Notes: generated by a model not told the origin, from the letters alone. A stretch of 26,805 nucleotides of DNA from an uncultured bacterium (GCA_903828035.1 CAIKKV010000301.1:1-26805), one strand, 5' to 3'. Shown: positions 1 through 8,606, counted from the stretch's first letter. Numbers and translations are program-made.

Positions 1-124
1 GGCCCGAAGCGGGCCTCCGCTCGGGATGACAGAATAAGATCAATACATATAAGGAAATTGGCTTTTGGCGAAACTGGCGCCAAGATGCGTAAATATATAT
101 GCCCCCCACAAACCCGGAAGCGCC
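1..124. repeat. Terminal inverted repeat, left copy (dispersed repeat)
   Basis: The first 124 bases are the reverse complement of 26650-26773 without any indel. I count five mismatches, at positions 12, 46, 60, 63 and 101 (119/124 identical). The unit has a GC-rich outer part, an AT-rich middle and a short stem-loop (65-70 pairing with 78-83). It contains no coding potential that I trust. The copy begins at base 1, so its outer boundary is not visible. The outer part resembles the families of dispersed repeats that break assemblies in many PVC and acidobacterial genomes; that comparison is from memory. Confidence 0.9.
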
Positions 125-131
125 ATTATCC

Positions 132-156
132 TATAACAAGAATTGTCTATGTTATA
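132..156. other. AT-rich inverted repeat downstream of the tkt-murA operon
   Basis: TATAACA (132-138) pairs with TGTTATA (150-156) around an 11-base loop. It lies 25 bases beyond the stop codon of the last gene of the minus-strand operon. The stem is AT-only apart from one GC pair and has no T-run, so it is a poor intrinsic terminator. It could be a protein-binding site or part of the repeat's insertion neighbourhood. Confidence 0.3.
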
Positions 157-180
157 TCCTCCAAGCCCGCAACCCGCTGA

Positions 181-825
181 TTATATCTTCCCGCGCGCCT
201 GCTCCGAGGGCGACTTCGGCAGGCGCCGGACGCGGGGAAGCGCCATCTTGTAGCGCATGGCGAGCAGGCGGAGGATCAGGGTGACGGCAATGCAGGAAAA
301 CAGCTGCACGTTCAGGGAATAGCCGCGGGCGCGGGCGATTTCAAAAAAGAGCCCGCCCGCAATGGCGGCGGTGGCATAGAAGTCGGCCCGCAGGACGGCG
401 GGAATCTCCCGCACCAGCACATCGCGAATCACGCCGCCGCCCGTCGCCGTCAAGGTGGCCGCCATCATCACGCCCACGTGGCCCAGCCCCGCCGCCGCGC
501 CTTTGGCCGCCCCGAGCGCGGCGAAAACGCCAAGCCCCAGGGCGTCGGCGGTCATCACGCCATCCCACCAGGGCGCGATCCGCTTGGCGCCCACAAAGAC
601 CAGCAGCCCGCCGACAATGCAGATCAGCAAATACCGCTCGTCGCGAAGGGCGAAGGGCGGCTGGTTCCCCACCAGCACGTCGGTCATAATGCCGCCGCCC
701 ACGCCCACCGCCACGGCCAGCACCAGGACGCCCAGGATATCCAGCTCGTACTTGACCGCGCGAAAGGCGCCGGAGATGGCGAACACCAAGGTGCCGAAGA
801 GGTCCAGCATGTGCAGCATGGTCAT
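181..825 (-). CDS. TRIC/UPF0126 family membrane channel protein
   Basis: The 214-residue protein is almost entirely hydrophobic, with about six to seven membrane segments in two repeats. Each repeat carries a Gly-rich turn followed by Arg or Thr-Asp (VGGGIMTDVLV near residue 42 and TGGGVIRDVLV near 128). This is the signature of the bacterial TRIC-type family (YadS/YicG, UPF0126), trimeric inner-membrane channels permeable to monovalent cations such as K+. Length matches the family (about 200-220). The start ATG (823-825) overlaps the murA stop as ATGA, so translation is probably coupled to murA; a second in-frame ATG lies two codons later. The C-terminal tail (about residues 191-214) is basic and probably cytoplasmic. 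The fold is clear; the physiological ion and role are inferred from the family. It is the last gene of the tkt-murA operon. Confidence 0.88.
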   Translation of the reverse strand: MTMLHMLDLFGTLVFAISGAFRAVKYELDILGVLVLAVAVGVGGGIMTDVLVGNQPPFALRDERYLLICIVGGLLVFVGAKRIAPWWDGVMTADALGLGVFAALGAAKGAAAGLGHVGVMMAATLTATGGGVIRDVLVREIPAVLRADFYATAAIAGGLFFEIARARGYSLNVQLFSCIAVTLILRLLAMRYKMALPRVRRLPKSPSEQARGKI

Positions 826-2096
826 TCTTCCCGCACGATGTTGGCGCCCAGGGAGCGCAGTTTTTCCTCGATCCGTTCGTATCCCCGGTCCACGCACTGG
901 GCGTTGTCCACCACGCTGCGCCCCTTGGCGCAGAGCGCGGCCAGGATCAGCGCCATGCCGGCGCGGATGTCCGGGCTGATCAGGTGCGACCGGTGGAGCC
1001 GCGACGGGCCCACCACCACCACGCGGTGCGGATCGCACTGCACGATGCGGGCGCCCATCTCGATCAGGCGGTCCACGAAATAGAGCCGGCTCTCGAAGAG
1101 CTTCTCGTAAAAGACAACCGTCCCCGAGGCGCGCACGGCCATGACCACGGCCACGCTCATCAGGTCCGAGGGGAAGCTCGGCCAGATGCCGTCCTCGATG
1201 CGGGGCACCGCGTCCCCGTAGTCGTGCATGATCCGCAGCTTGCGGTGCGCGGGCAGCCGCAGGACGCCGTTCTCCACCTTGAAGCTCGCGCCCAGCTTGG
1301 CGTAAACCTGGGCGATGGGCCGCAGGTGCTCCGCCACCACGCCTTCCATGGTCAGCTCGCCGCCCGTCATGGCGGCGGCGGCCACGTAGCTGCCGATCTC
1401 GATGGGATCGGGCTGCACGCAGTAGTCGGCGCCATGCAGGGCGGCGACTCCGTCGATCGTGATCCGGTTCGTCCCGTGTCCGCCGATCTTCGCGCCCATG
1501 GCATTCAGCAGCTCGCACAGATCCTGCACGTGCGGCTCGCAGGCGGCGTTGGAAATGACCGTGCGGCCCTCGGCCAGGCAGGCGGCCATGACCGTGTTTT
1601 CGGTGCCGGTGACGCTGGCCTCGTCGAGGAGGATATCCGCCCCCTTCAGCTTCCTGGCCGTGAAGGTGTAGTCGCGCGTTCCGCTCACCTCCACGCCCAG
1701 CGCCTTCAGCGCCAGCAGATGGGTGTCGAGCCGCCGGCGGCCGATCACGTCGCCTCCCGGCGGCGCCAGGATGGCGCGGCCGGTGCGGGCCACCAGGGGC
1801 CCGGCGAACAGGATCGACGCGCGCAGCTTGGCGCACAGGACGCGATCGAGCCGGCTCTTCCGCACGCCCTTCGCGCAGACGCGGACCGTGCCCTCCTGCT
1901 CCTCCACCACGGCGCCCAGGGCCCGCAGCAGCTCCAGCATGACGCGCACGTCCTCGATGCGCGGCACGCGGTGCAGGGTCACCGGCTCATCGGTGAGCAG
2001 GCAGGCGGCCAGCATGGGCAGGGCGGCATTCTTGTTGCCGCCCGGAACCAGGGTTCCGGTCAGCCGGCGGCCGCCTTCGATGACAAAACGGGCCAT
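822..2096 (-). CDS. murA: UDP-N-acetylglucosamine 1-carboxyvinyltransferase (MurA), Asp-type
   Basis: This is the cytoplasmic enzyme that transfers enolpyruvate from PEP to UDP-GlcNAc, the first committed step of peptidoglycan synthesis. The 424-residue protein spans both EPT domains. Lys22 (in GGNKNAAL) and Asp311 (in FPSDLMS) match the E. coli active-site Lys22 and Asp305, and the C-terminal DRGYERIEEKLRSLGA block is canonical. The active-site loop reads PPGGDVIGRRRLD, so Asp116 stands where most bacteria have the PEP-binding, fosfomycin-alkylated Cys115. The Cys-to-Asp change is known from Chlamydia and Mycobacterium MurA and confers fosfomycin resistance, which I infer here. The start at 2096 lies 14 bases after the tkt stop, with GAGG about 9 bases upstream. 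The stop overlaps the next gene by 4 bases. Confidence 0.96.
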   Translation of the reverse strand: MARFVIEGGRRLTGTLVPGGNKNAALPMLAACLLTDEPVTLHRVPRIEDVRVMLELLRALGAVVEEQEGTVRVCAKGVRKSRLDRVLCAKLRASILFAGPLVARTGRAILAPPGGDVIGRRRLDTHLLALKALGVEVSGTRDYTFTARKLKGADILLDEASVTGTENTVMAACLAEGRTVISNAACEPHVQDLCELLNAMGAKIGGHGTNRITIDGVAALHGADYCVQPDPIEIGSYVAAAAMTGGELTMEGVVAEHLRPIAQVYAKLGASFKVENGVLRLPAHRKLRIMHDYGDAVPRIEDGIWPSFPSDLMSVAVVMAVRASGTVVFYEKLFESRLYFVDRLIEMGARIVQCDPHRVVVVGPSRLHRSHLISPDIRAGMALILAALCAKGRSVVDNAQCVDRGYERIEEKLRSLGANIVREE

Positions 2097-2110
2097 GAGC
2101 GGGCCTCGCG

Positions 2111-4102
2111 TTATTGGGCGGCGAGCATTTCCTGCGCGACGCGGACAACCTGTTCCGGGGTAAATCCATACTGCTCGGCCAGCACCTGGTAGGGCGCCGA
2201 GCCGCCGTACTGGTCCAGGCCGACGATGCGTCCCTTGCAGCCGGTGTACTTCTGCCAGCCCAGCGTGGAGCCGGCCTCGATGGCCAGCCGCTTCCGGCAG
2301 GTCGGCGGCAGCACGCTGTTGCGGTAGGCCTCGCCCTGCTTCTCGAACAGCTCCCACGACGGCATGCTGACCACGCGCACGCGGCACTGGGCGGCCAGCT
2401 TGCGGGCGGAGTCGAGGGCCAGGGACACTTCCGAGCCCGTGCCGATCAGGATCAGCTCCGGTTCGCCCGGCGCGCTGTCCCACAGGGTATAGGCGCCCTT
2501 CTCCAGCGAGTTCGCGGGCGGGAACACCTTGCGGTCGAGCACGGGCAGGTTCTGGCGGGTCAGCAGCAGCGCCACGGGGCCGTCCTTGTGCCGCAGGGCC
2601 GTCAGCCAGGCCGCGCTGGTCTCGGTCGGGTCGGCCGGCCGGATCACCGTCATGCCCGGAATCAGGCGCAGCGACATGGTCTGCTCCACGGGCTCGTGCG
2701 TGGGCCCGTCTTCGCCCACGTAGAAGCTGTCATGCGTGAACACATAGATGACCGGCAGCTTCATGATGGCCGCGAGGCGGACCGAGGATTTGCAGTAATC
2801 CAGGAAGGAGAAGAAGGTGGAGCCGAACACCCGGAAGCCGCCGTGCTGGGCCACGCCGTTCATGATGGCCGCCATGCCGTGCTCGCGGATGCCGAAGTGG
2901 AAGTTCACGCCCTTGAACGAGCCGGGACCGATGTCCCCTCCGCCGTCGATGTAGGTCTTGGTGCTGGGGGCCAGGTCGGCCGCGCCGCCCACGAAGAACG
3001 GGAGGGCCTTGGCCAGCTTCTGCATGATCAGGCCCGAGGCGTTGCGGGTGGCCACCGGCTTGGAGGGATCGAACTCGGGCATCTGCTGCTCGAGGTTCGA
3101 GGGAATGCGCCCCTTCTGGTACACCTCCCACATCCCGGCCTGCTCCGGGTATTTTTCCCGGTAGATCCGCATCAGGTCCTTCCACTTCGCCAGGCGCTTC
3201 TCCATCTCCTTGGCGCGGGCGGCGAAAATGTCGCGCACGTCCGGCGACACATAAAACGACTCGGCGGGCAGGCCCAGCGCCTTCTTCGTGGCGGCGATCT
3301 CCTCCTCGCCCAGCGGCTCGCCGTGGCACTTGTGCGAGCCCGCCAGCGTGGGGGCCCCCTTGCCGATGGTCGAGTGGGCGATGATCAGGGTGGGCCGCGC
3401 CTTCTCCAGCTTGGCCTCGTTCAGCGTCTGGTCGATCCGCGCCAGGTCGTGCGCGTCCATCTCCAGCACGTTCCAGCGGTAGCCCTCGAAGCGCTTGCGC
3501 ACATCGTCGCTGTAGGCCAGGGAGGTCTTGCCCTCGATCGTGATCTGGTTGAAATCGTAAATGAGCACCATCTTGCTCAGCCCCAGGTGGCCGGCCAGCG
3601 AGCAGGCCTCGTGGGAGATGCCTTCCATCATGCAGCCGTCACCACAGATCGCGAAGGTGTGGTGGTTGACCACCTCGCAGTCGGGCGTGTTGAAGCGCTC
3701 GGCCAGCATGCGCTCGGCAATGGCCATGCCGACGGCGTTGGCGATGCCCTGCCCCAGGGGGCCCGTGGTGGTCTCGACCCCGGCCGTGTGGCCGTATTCA
3801 GGGTGCCCCGGGGTTTTGCTGCCCCACTGCCGGAACTTCTTGAGCTCGTCCATGGGCAGGTCGTAGCCGGCGAGGTGCAGCATGCTATACAGGAGCATGG
3901 AGCCGTGGCCGGCCGACAGCACGAAGCGGTCGCGGTCGGGCCAGTTCGTTTCGACCGGCGAATAGTTCATGTGCTTGAGATAGAGGACCGCGGCCACATC
4001 GGCCATGCCCATGGGCATGCCGGGGTGCCCGGACTTGGCCTTCTGCACGCCGTCCATGGCGAGCCCGCGAATGGTATTGGCAACCTGGGTGAAATCGTTC
4101 AT
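2111..4102 (-). CDS. tkt: Transketolase
   Basis: This thiamine-diphosphate enzyme moves two-carbon ketol units between pentose and hexose phosphates in the non-oxidative pentose phosphate pathway. The 663-residue protein has the full family length. Visible landmarks are His26 (SGHPG), His66 (GHGS), the ThDP motif GDG at 154-156 ending at Asn185 (YDFN), the catalytic Glu in FGIREHGM, and the pyrimidine-domain GEDGPTHEP. These match the positions in E. coli TktA closely. I place the start at the second ATG (4100-4102): the SD AGGAG directly touches the first ATG (4106-4108) but sits six bases before the second. It heads a minus-strand operon with murA and the TRIC channel gene. It is divergent from the AAA ATPase across an AT-rich gap. 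Substrate range beyond the standard pair cannot be read from sequence. Confidence 0.97.
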   Translation of the reverse strand: MNDFTQVANTIRGLAMDGVQKAKSGHPGMPMGMADVAAVLYLKHMNYSPVETNWPDRDRFVLSAGHGSMLLYSMLHLAGYDLPMDELKKFRQWGSKTPGHPEYGHTAGVETTTGPLGQGIANAVGMAIAERMLAERFNTPDCEVVNHHTFAICGDGCMMEGISHEACSLAGHLGLSKMVLIYDFNQITIEGKTSLAYSDDVRKRFEGYRWNVLEMDAHDLARIDQTLNEAKLEKARPTLIIAHSTIGKGAPTLAGSHKCHGEPLGEEEIAATKKALGLPAESFYVSPDVRDIFAARAKEMEKRLAKWKDLMRIYREKYPEQAGMWEVYQKGRIPSNLEQQMPEFDPSKPVATRNASGLIMQKLAKALPFFVGGAADLAPSTKTYIDGGGDIGPGSFKGVNFHFGIREHGMAAIMNGVAQHGGFRVFGSTFFSFLDYCKSSVRLAAIMKLPVIYVFTHDSFYVGEDGPTHEPVEQTMSLRLIPGMTVIRPADPTETSAAWLTALRHKDGPVALLLTRQNLPVLDRKVFPPANSLEKGAYTLWDSAPGEPELILIGTGSEVSLALDSARKLAAQCRVRVVSMPSWELFEKQGEAYRNSVLPPTCRKRLAIEAGSTLGWQKYTGCKGRIVGLDQYGGSAPYQVLAEQYGFTPEQVVRVAQEMLAAQ

Positions 4103-4284
4103 CAGCATCTCCTAAGGCTTCTTCTTAGCTTATTTGTAAGCCTAAATAGGATACGGAAAAGAACGGCCATGTCGAGCCTGATTCTACGGATGATCACGCA
4201 CGTCAAGCTCCAGCAGGTCATTGTGAAAAACACAAAATCTGCTAATATAATGACTAAATTTTCATCAATTTGTTCGTTCAGGAG

Positions 4285-4297
4285 GCGATGGCATCGC
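4285..4297. promoter_or_regulatory. Short inverted repeat upstream of the ATPase promoter
   Basis: GCGATG and CATCGC are perfectly complementary around a single G. The element lies 13 bases upstream of the -35 hexamer at 4311. This size and position would suit an operator for a dimeric regulator, but such short palindromes also occur by chance in GC-rich DNA. Confidence 0.25.
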
Positions 4298-4310
4298 TGA
4301 TAAAATCCAC

Positions 4311-4339
4311 TTGACGCCTTAGTCGTCATTTGGCATGAT
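4311..4339 (+). promoter_or_regulatory. Sigma-70-type promoter of the AAA ATPase gene
   Basis: TTGACG (4311-4316) is separated by exactly 17 bases from CATGAT (4334-4339), matching 5/6 and 4/6 of the consensus hexamers. Transcription would start near 4346, just upstream of the SD GAGGTG (4351-4356). This supports the ATG at 4362 over the upstream in-frame ATG at 4335, which lies inside the -10. Confidence 0.6.
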
Positions 4340-4361
4340 AAATGGCGAAAGAGGTGATGGT

Positions 4362-5513
4362 ATGCGCACTGCGGAAACGTCCTTTATTGCCCGCCAGTTG
4401 GATTTGCCCGCCCTCCTTCAACAGAAATCTCATTTTTTGTTCGGCCCGAGGCAGTCCGGCAAGAGTTTCCTGATCCGCCAAACCCTTCCGAATATACGGG
4501 TCTACAACTTGCTCGATTCAGAGGTGTTTCTGGCCCTGAACCAGCGACCCGCGCGGATCGGTGAAGAAATTGGAGCGGATGAGAAAGCGGTGGTCATCGA
4601 CGAAATCCAGCGTCTGCCCGGCCTTCTGAACGACGTGCATCGCCTGATCGAGGAGCGGGGAATTCATTTCCTGCTAACGGGATCCAGCGCTCGCAAGCTG
4701 CGGCATGGCGGCGTGAACCTGTTGGGGGGGCGCGCCCGGATCAAGCATCTTCACCCGTTCGTGGCCTCCGAATTGGGCTCCCGCTTCGATTTGCACCGGG
4801 CTCTTCACGCCGGCCTTTTACCGGGCATCTACTTTTCAACCGATGCGGACGCGGACCTCGCTGCCTATGCGGGGGCCTATCTGCAGGAGGAAATTGTCGC
4901 TGAAGGCGTCACCCGGAACGTACCGGCCTTCAGCCGGTTTCTTCGGGTGGCAGCCCTGTGCAACGCCCGGATCGTGAACTTCACCAATGTGGCCAACGAC
5001 GCCCAGGTGCCCCGTTCGACCATCTACGAATACTTCGACATCCTCAAGGACACGTTGCTGGTGCGTGAACTTCCCGCCTGGAAAGCGACGCTCAAGCGAA
5101 AGCCGCTCATGTCCTCAAAATATTACTTCACCGATCCCGGGGTTGTTCGAGTCCTCCAAGGCAGAACGGTGGTCGCGGGGACTCCCGAATATGGCGATGC
5201 GGTCGAAACCTACGTGATGCATGAATTAAGCGCCTGGATCGACTACGGGTCCGCGCAACCCCTGGCCTTCTGGCGCTCGACGTCGGGCTTCGAAGTCGAC
5301 TTCATCCTCGGCGATCACACCGCCATCGAGGTCAAAGCCAAGGCCACGGTGTCGGCGAACGATCTTAAGGGGCTTATGGCCCTGTCCGAAGAGTCCCTTC
5401 TGCGCCAATATGTCTGCGTGTGCCTGGAGCCCCGCCCCCGGCGGGTGGGCCCTATTGACGTGCTGCCCCTGTCCCTTTTCATTGAACGTCTTTGGTCAGG
5501 CGCGTATGCGTAA
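4362..5513 (+). CDS. AAA ATPase with DUF4143 (ATP-binding, nuclease-like C-terminal domain)
   Basis: The 383-residue protein belongs to the widespread AAA_14/DUF4143 family of P-loop ATPases. The Walker A motif is GPRQSGKS (28-35) and the Walker B is VVIDEIQ with Asp80-Glu81; LLTGSSARKL (104-113) is the sensor region. The DUF4143 part follows from about residue 170 to 340. It contains a winged-helix-like stretch near 210-235 and an ExD...ExK arrangement (Glu311, Asp313, Glu323, Lys325) that looks like a PD-(D/E)XK nuclease remnant. The family is very common and its cellular role is not established. The start follows from the SD GAGGTG five bases upstream. It has its own promoter and is 30 bases ahead of the GH172 gene, which may share its transcript. 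I see no partner that would mark it as an antitoxin or defence gene. Confidence 0.9.
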   Translation: MRTAETSFIARQLDLPALLQQKSHFLFGPRQSGKSFLIRQTLPNIRVYNLLDSEVFLALNQRPARIGEEIGADEKAVVIDEIQRLPGLLNDVHRLIEERGIHFLLTGSSARKLRHGGVNLLGGRARIKHLHPFVASELGSRFDLHRALHAGLLPGIYFSTDADADLAAYAGAYLQEEIVAEGVTRNVPAFSRFLRVAALCNARIVNFTNVANDAQVPRSTIYEYFDILKDTLLVRELPAWKATLKRKPLMSSKYYFTDPGVVRVLQGRTVVAGTPEYGDAVETYVMHELSAWIDYGSAQPLAFWRSTSGFEVDFILGDHTAIEVKAKATVSANDLKGLMALSEESLLRQYVCVCLEPRPRRVGPIDVLPLSLFIERLWSGAYA

Positions 5514-5543
5514 CCGATCAACCCTCGTCTTTACGGAGAAAAA

Positions 5544-6701
5544 ATGATTAAACCAACATTCGACGGACTGATGTGCAACCTGTCCAACCTGGCGCTCCTC
5601 TCGAATGCCCGGACGCGCTCGATCTGCAGCGAAAACCGGAGCGGGGCCAAGTCCGGCGGGGCGCGGGAATGCCCGCCGCTGGACGAGCATGGCAAGCCCA
5701 GCGGCGCGGGCCGCGCCCTCGGGCAGGGCTGGAAGATCCACCCCTGCGACGCAATCCCGCCCGGCGAGACGCTGGTGCTGGCGGACATCGAGGGGCCGGG
5801 CAGCATCCAGCACATCTGGATGACCCCTACGGGCGACTACCGCACCACCCTCCTGCGCATCTACTACGACGGCTCGGAGCTGCCGGCGGTCGAGTGCCCG
5901 GTGGGCGATTTCTTCGCCTCCGCCTACACCAGCTACAAGGTCTACGCGCCCATCACCTCCCTGGCGGTCTGCGTCAATCCCGGCAACGCGTTCAACTGCT
6001 ACTGGCCCATGCCGTTCCGCAAGCGCATCCGCATGACGCTGGAAAACATTAACAGGACCGAATCAAAGCGCGTGTACTTCCAGATCGACTACGCCCTGAA
6101 CACCGTGCCGGCCGATGCCGCCTATTTCCACGCGCAGTTCCGGCGGGTCAACCCCCTGAAAGACGGCGATGTCTACACCCTCCTCGACGGCGTCCAGGGC
6201 AAGGGCCACTACGCCGGCACCTACATGGCCTGGCAGGTCAACAACAACGGCTGGTGGGGCGAGGGCGAGATCAAGTTCTACCTGGACGGCGACACCGACC
6301 CGAAGCTCTCCGACGGGAAAGTGGTGGCCGGCTCGACCGGGTTCCCGACCCTCTGCGGGACCGGCACGGAGGACTACTTCTGCGGCTCCTACAACTTCGA
6401 GAACAAGGCCACCGCCCAGTACCAGGAGTTCACGGGCCCCTATACCGGCGTGCCGCACATCGTGCGGCCCAACGGCGTTTACGAGGCCAACACGCGCTTC
6501 AGCATGTACCGCTGGCATATCGCGGATCCGGTCCGCTTCGAGCAGGATCTGAAAGTCACCATCCAGGCGCTGGGCTGGCGGCGCGACGGCCGCTACCTGA
6601 CGCTCCAGGACGACATCGCCTCCGTCGCCTACTGGTACCAGGCCGCGCCGGCCGCCTCCTTCCCGCCCCTGCCCTCCGCCGACGAGCTGGAAATCTTCTG
6701 A
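5544..6701 (+). CDS. GH172 (DUF2961) glycoside hydrolase-like protein
   Basis: The 385-residue protein matches DUF2961, now glycoside hydrolase family 172, double-jelly-roll enzymes that act on alpha-D-fructofuranosides, difructose anhydrides or D-arabinofuranosides. The family motifs are plain: WWGEGE (237-242), FYLDGD (245-250) and CGTGTEDYF (271-279). The catalytic acids should be one of Glu240/Glu242 and Glu276. There is no signal peptide, so the enzyme is likely cytoplasmic, unlike its secreted neighbours. From memory the family goes almost directly from FYLDGD to the FPT.CGTGTEDYF block; here about 14 extra residues (around 252-265) intervene. The start is set by GGAG five bases upstream of 5544. 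It follows the ATPase gene by 30 bases and is convergent with the beta-helix gene. Substrate is unknown. Confidence 0.88.
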   Translation: MIKPTFDGLMCNLSNLALLSNARTRSICSENRSGAKSGGARECPPLDEHGKPSGAGRALGQGWKIHPCDAIPPGETLVLADIEGPGSIQHIWMTPTGDYRTTLLRIYYDGSELPAVECPVGDFFASAYTSYKVYAPITSLAVCVNPGNAFNCYWPMPFRKRIRMTLENINRTESKRVYFQIDYALNTVPADAAYFHAQFRRVNPLKDGDVYTLLDGVQGKGHYAGTYMAWQVNNNGWWGEGEIKFYLDGDTDPKLSDGKVVAGSTGFPTLCGTGTEDYFCGSYNFENKATAQYQEFTGPYTGVPHIVRPNGVYEANTRFSMYRWHIADPVRFEQDLKVTIQALGWRRDGRYLTLQDDIASVAYWYQAAPAASFPPLPSADELEIF

Positions 6702-6710
6702 GTCACCCGG

Positions 6711-8495
6711 TCAGGGGGCTGATGCGTTTTTACGCTTCAGGCCGGGACCTTCCTCCCGGCATTCGCCCGTGGCGTTTTCGATGACCGTTTTCACGGCCGG
6801 CCCGTTTGTCTCGTAGAAAATGGAGCAGTCGGCAAACGAGACGTTCTTCAGCCGGATCAGGCGGGTCTCCTTGCCGGCCACCATCTTGACGCCCTTCATC
6901 GTGCTGTCCGAAAAGTTCAAATAGGTGCCGGTCAGCTTGCCGATGTCGACCAGCGTCTCGTTCTCCAGGAGAAGCGGGGGCGTGGCGACTGTTTGTCCCT
7001 CCGCCCGGAACAAGCCGTCGGACACCGCCTTGGTGTCGAAGCTGACGGTCACGGGGCCATTCGAATAGACGTTGTCGTGGATGGAGGCCACGCCCGTCCG
7101 GGTCTCATAGTGCACGCCGCCCAAAAACCGGTTCTTCCTGAACTCGTAATTGTGCGGCCGGCCCGCGAGCGAGACGACCTTCTCGAACTCATTGCCCTCG
7201 AAGAGCAGCTCGCTGCCCGCGCACACGACCAGGTCGCCGCCCTTGTTGCCCTTGAACCGGTTGTTCCTGAAAACAACATCCTGCATCAGCTCCCATCCGT
7301 CCTCGAAGTCGACGCCGAACGCGGGCGCCGTGCCGCCGTTGCCCTCGAACAGGTTCTCTTCGATCACCCAGCGCTGGCCTCCGCAAAACGCCATCCCCAG
7401 CCGCCTGTCATTGGAGACAAGGTTGTGGTGGAAGTGGACGTCCGCCGGCGGCCTGAAATTGGTGATCCGCGCGATCCACCCCTTGGCGGCCCCCGTATGC
7501 GCGGGCGCCTCGGACACGGAGGGCTGGTTGAACTCCAGGTGCATGAAGGCCGCCCCCTCCGGAACAACCGCCTTGCGGTATTGAAGAAGGTTTTTCTTCC
7601 CCAGGAACGTCATGCCCTTATCGTAAAAACAGGCCTGGTACTGGCGGCTCCGGATGAAGGGGTAGCCCATCATGCCGGCCGAATAGCCGAACTCGAAGGC
7701 GCCCCCGCAGGCGGCGATCGCGTACGGCTTGATCGTTCTCATCTTCGTCGCGCTCTCGGCCTTTGTCCCTTTTTCAGAAAAGGCGCCCGGCTCCAGGTCC
7801 CTGATGTAAACGGAGTGCATGATCTTCGCGAGCAGGTCGGGCCGGGTCCGCGCCCCCGTCGTGCCGGAGGAAACGCCGTCGCCCGTGGCGTCGATCAGCC
7901 GGAGGTGGTCCGCCTCCAGGTCGCGCCCGCCCGCGAAGGACAGGCAGGCACCCCACTCGTGGGTGCCCTTGACGGTGAGATAGTCGTGCGTCTGCCGGTC
8001 GCCCTTCAGCGTTCCGTTGCAAAGCCGGACGTTGCGGGCGCCGTCCTCGAAAACGACGACCGCGTATTTCAGCAATCCGTTCGACTGGATCTGCAGCGTC
8101 GCCCCGTTGAGATCGATGATCGTGTCCTGGAGATTGATAACCACCGGGTTGGTTTCGCCGATCAGGTAGACGCCCTTGGGGAACACGATCCGGTTGACGC
8201 CCGACGTCCCGGCCGCTTGCAGCGCCCGGTTGATTCCGAGGGAAGTCTCAACGGGACGCGTGCCCTCGTTGCTGATGCCGAACGCCTTCAGGTCGATCAC
8301 GTATTCGTTGGTGAAGGCGGCCCGGTTTGCGGTCGCCTTGGGAGTCGGGGTGATGGTGATGTCCGGGACGATCCCGCCTCCCTCGCCTGCGGCGCCGAGG
8401 CTCGCGTTCGTCGCCTCCGGCGGCATCCAGTCGAATCCCGCTTCAGAAACCAGGGCCGACGCGGCACACATCCACAGTCCAATCCATTTTTTCAT
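6711..8495 (-). CDS. Secreted right-handed parallel beta-helix protein (pectate-lyase-like superfamily)
   Basis: The 594-residue protein starts with a signal peptide (basic MKK, hydrophobic core, likely cleavage after VSEA near residue 19). A Thr/Pro-rich linker follows (about 47-54). From about residue 68 the sequence YVIDLKAFGISNEG, then a row of INRALQAAG and FPKGVYLI, matches the opening of Pectate_lyase_3-type beta-helices. Many short repeats of the form 'NxxFxGN' and 'FRNNRFKGN' (about 390-480) mark helix turns with Asn ladders. Such proteins bind or cleave acidic polysaccharides such as pectin; no catalytic set can be assigned here. SD AGGAGG lies about 10 bases before the ATG at 8495. 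It ends 9 bases from the GH172 stop and is divergent from the esterase/lyase pair, which suggests a shared polysaccharide target. Confidence 0.8.
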   Translation of the reverse strand: MKKWIGLWMCAASALVSEAGFDWMPPEATNASLGAAGEGGGIVPDITITPTPKATANRAAFTNEYVIDLKAFGISNEGTRPVETSLGINRALQAAGTSGVNRIVFPKGVYLIGETNPVVINLQDTIIDLNGATLQIQSNGLLKYAVVVFEDGARNVRLCNGTLKGDRQTHDYLTVKGTHEWGACLSFAGGRDLEADHLRLIDATGDGVSSGTTGARTRPDLLAKIMHSVYIRDLEPGAFSEKGTKAESATKMRTIKPYAIAACGGAFEFGYSAGMMGYPFIRSRQYQACFYDKGMTFLGKKNLLQYRKAVVPEGAAFMHLEFNQPSVSEAPAHTGAAKGWIARITNFRPPADVHFHHNLVSNDRRLGMAFCGGQRWVIEENLFEGNGGTAPAFGVDFEDGWELMQDVVFRNNRFKGNKGGDLVVCAGSELLFEGNEFEKVVSLAGRPHNYEFRKNRFLGGVHYETRTGVASIHDNVYSNGPVTVSFDTKAVSDGLFRAEGQTVATPPLLLENETLVDIGKLTGTYLNFSDSTMKGVKMVAGKETRLIRLKNVSFADCSIFYETNGPAVKTVIENATGECREEGPGLKRKNASAP

Positions 8496-8577
8496 CCGGT
8501 GGCTCCTCCTGTGCGCCGCTCACTCTATCAACTCCGGGATCGGCGAGCCAGCCTGATCGCGCGGAGCCATAAAACCG

Positions 8578-8606
8578 TTGACGGCGGCAGGCGCCCGTTT
8601 TAGCCT
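8578..8606 (+). promoter_or_regulatory. Candidate promoter of the hydrolase-lyase pair
   Basis: TTGACG (8578-8583), a 17-base spacer and TAGCCT (8601-8606). The -35 is good (5/6), the -10 is weak (3/6). The expected start of transcription falls on or next to the ATG at 8613, which has no SD in front of it, so the mRNA could be leaderless. Confidence 0.4.

Larger units (their letters stand above)
4103..4361. other. AT-rich divergent intergenic region, tkt / AAA ATPase
   Basis: About 259 bases, markedly more AT-rich than the flanking genes. It holds the tkt SD (minus strand), a GCGATG-G-CATCGC inverted repeat at 4285-4297 and the plus-strand promoter described separately. On the minus strand there are AT-rich patches around 4230-4265 that could supply a tkt promoter, but I could not match a convincing -35/-10 pair. 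A 75-codon minus-strand reading frame fills it without an SD and is not credible as a gene. Confidence 0.6.

Noticed and set aside
2114..4300. A 728-codon plus-strand frame opposite tkt
   Set aside because: Mirror of the transketolase frame; His/Ala/Gly/Val-rich composition, no recognisable domain, and tkt is unquestionable.
4102..4329. A 75-codon minus-strand frame upstream of tkt
   Set aside because: No SD, AT-rich intergenic region that contains a divergent promoter, no family-like pattern.
4362..5513. The AAA/DUF4143 ATPase as part of a defence or toxin-antitoxin system
   Set aside because: No partner gene of that kind is adjacent; these ATPases are common as single genes.
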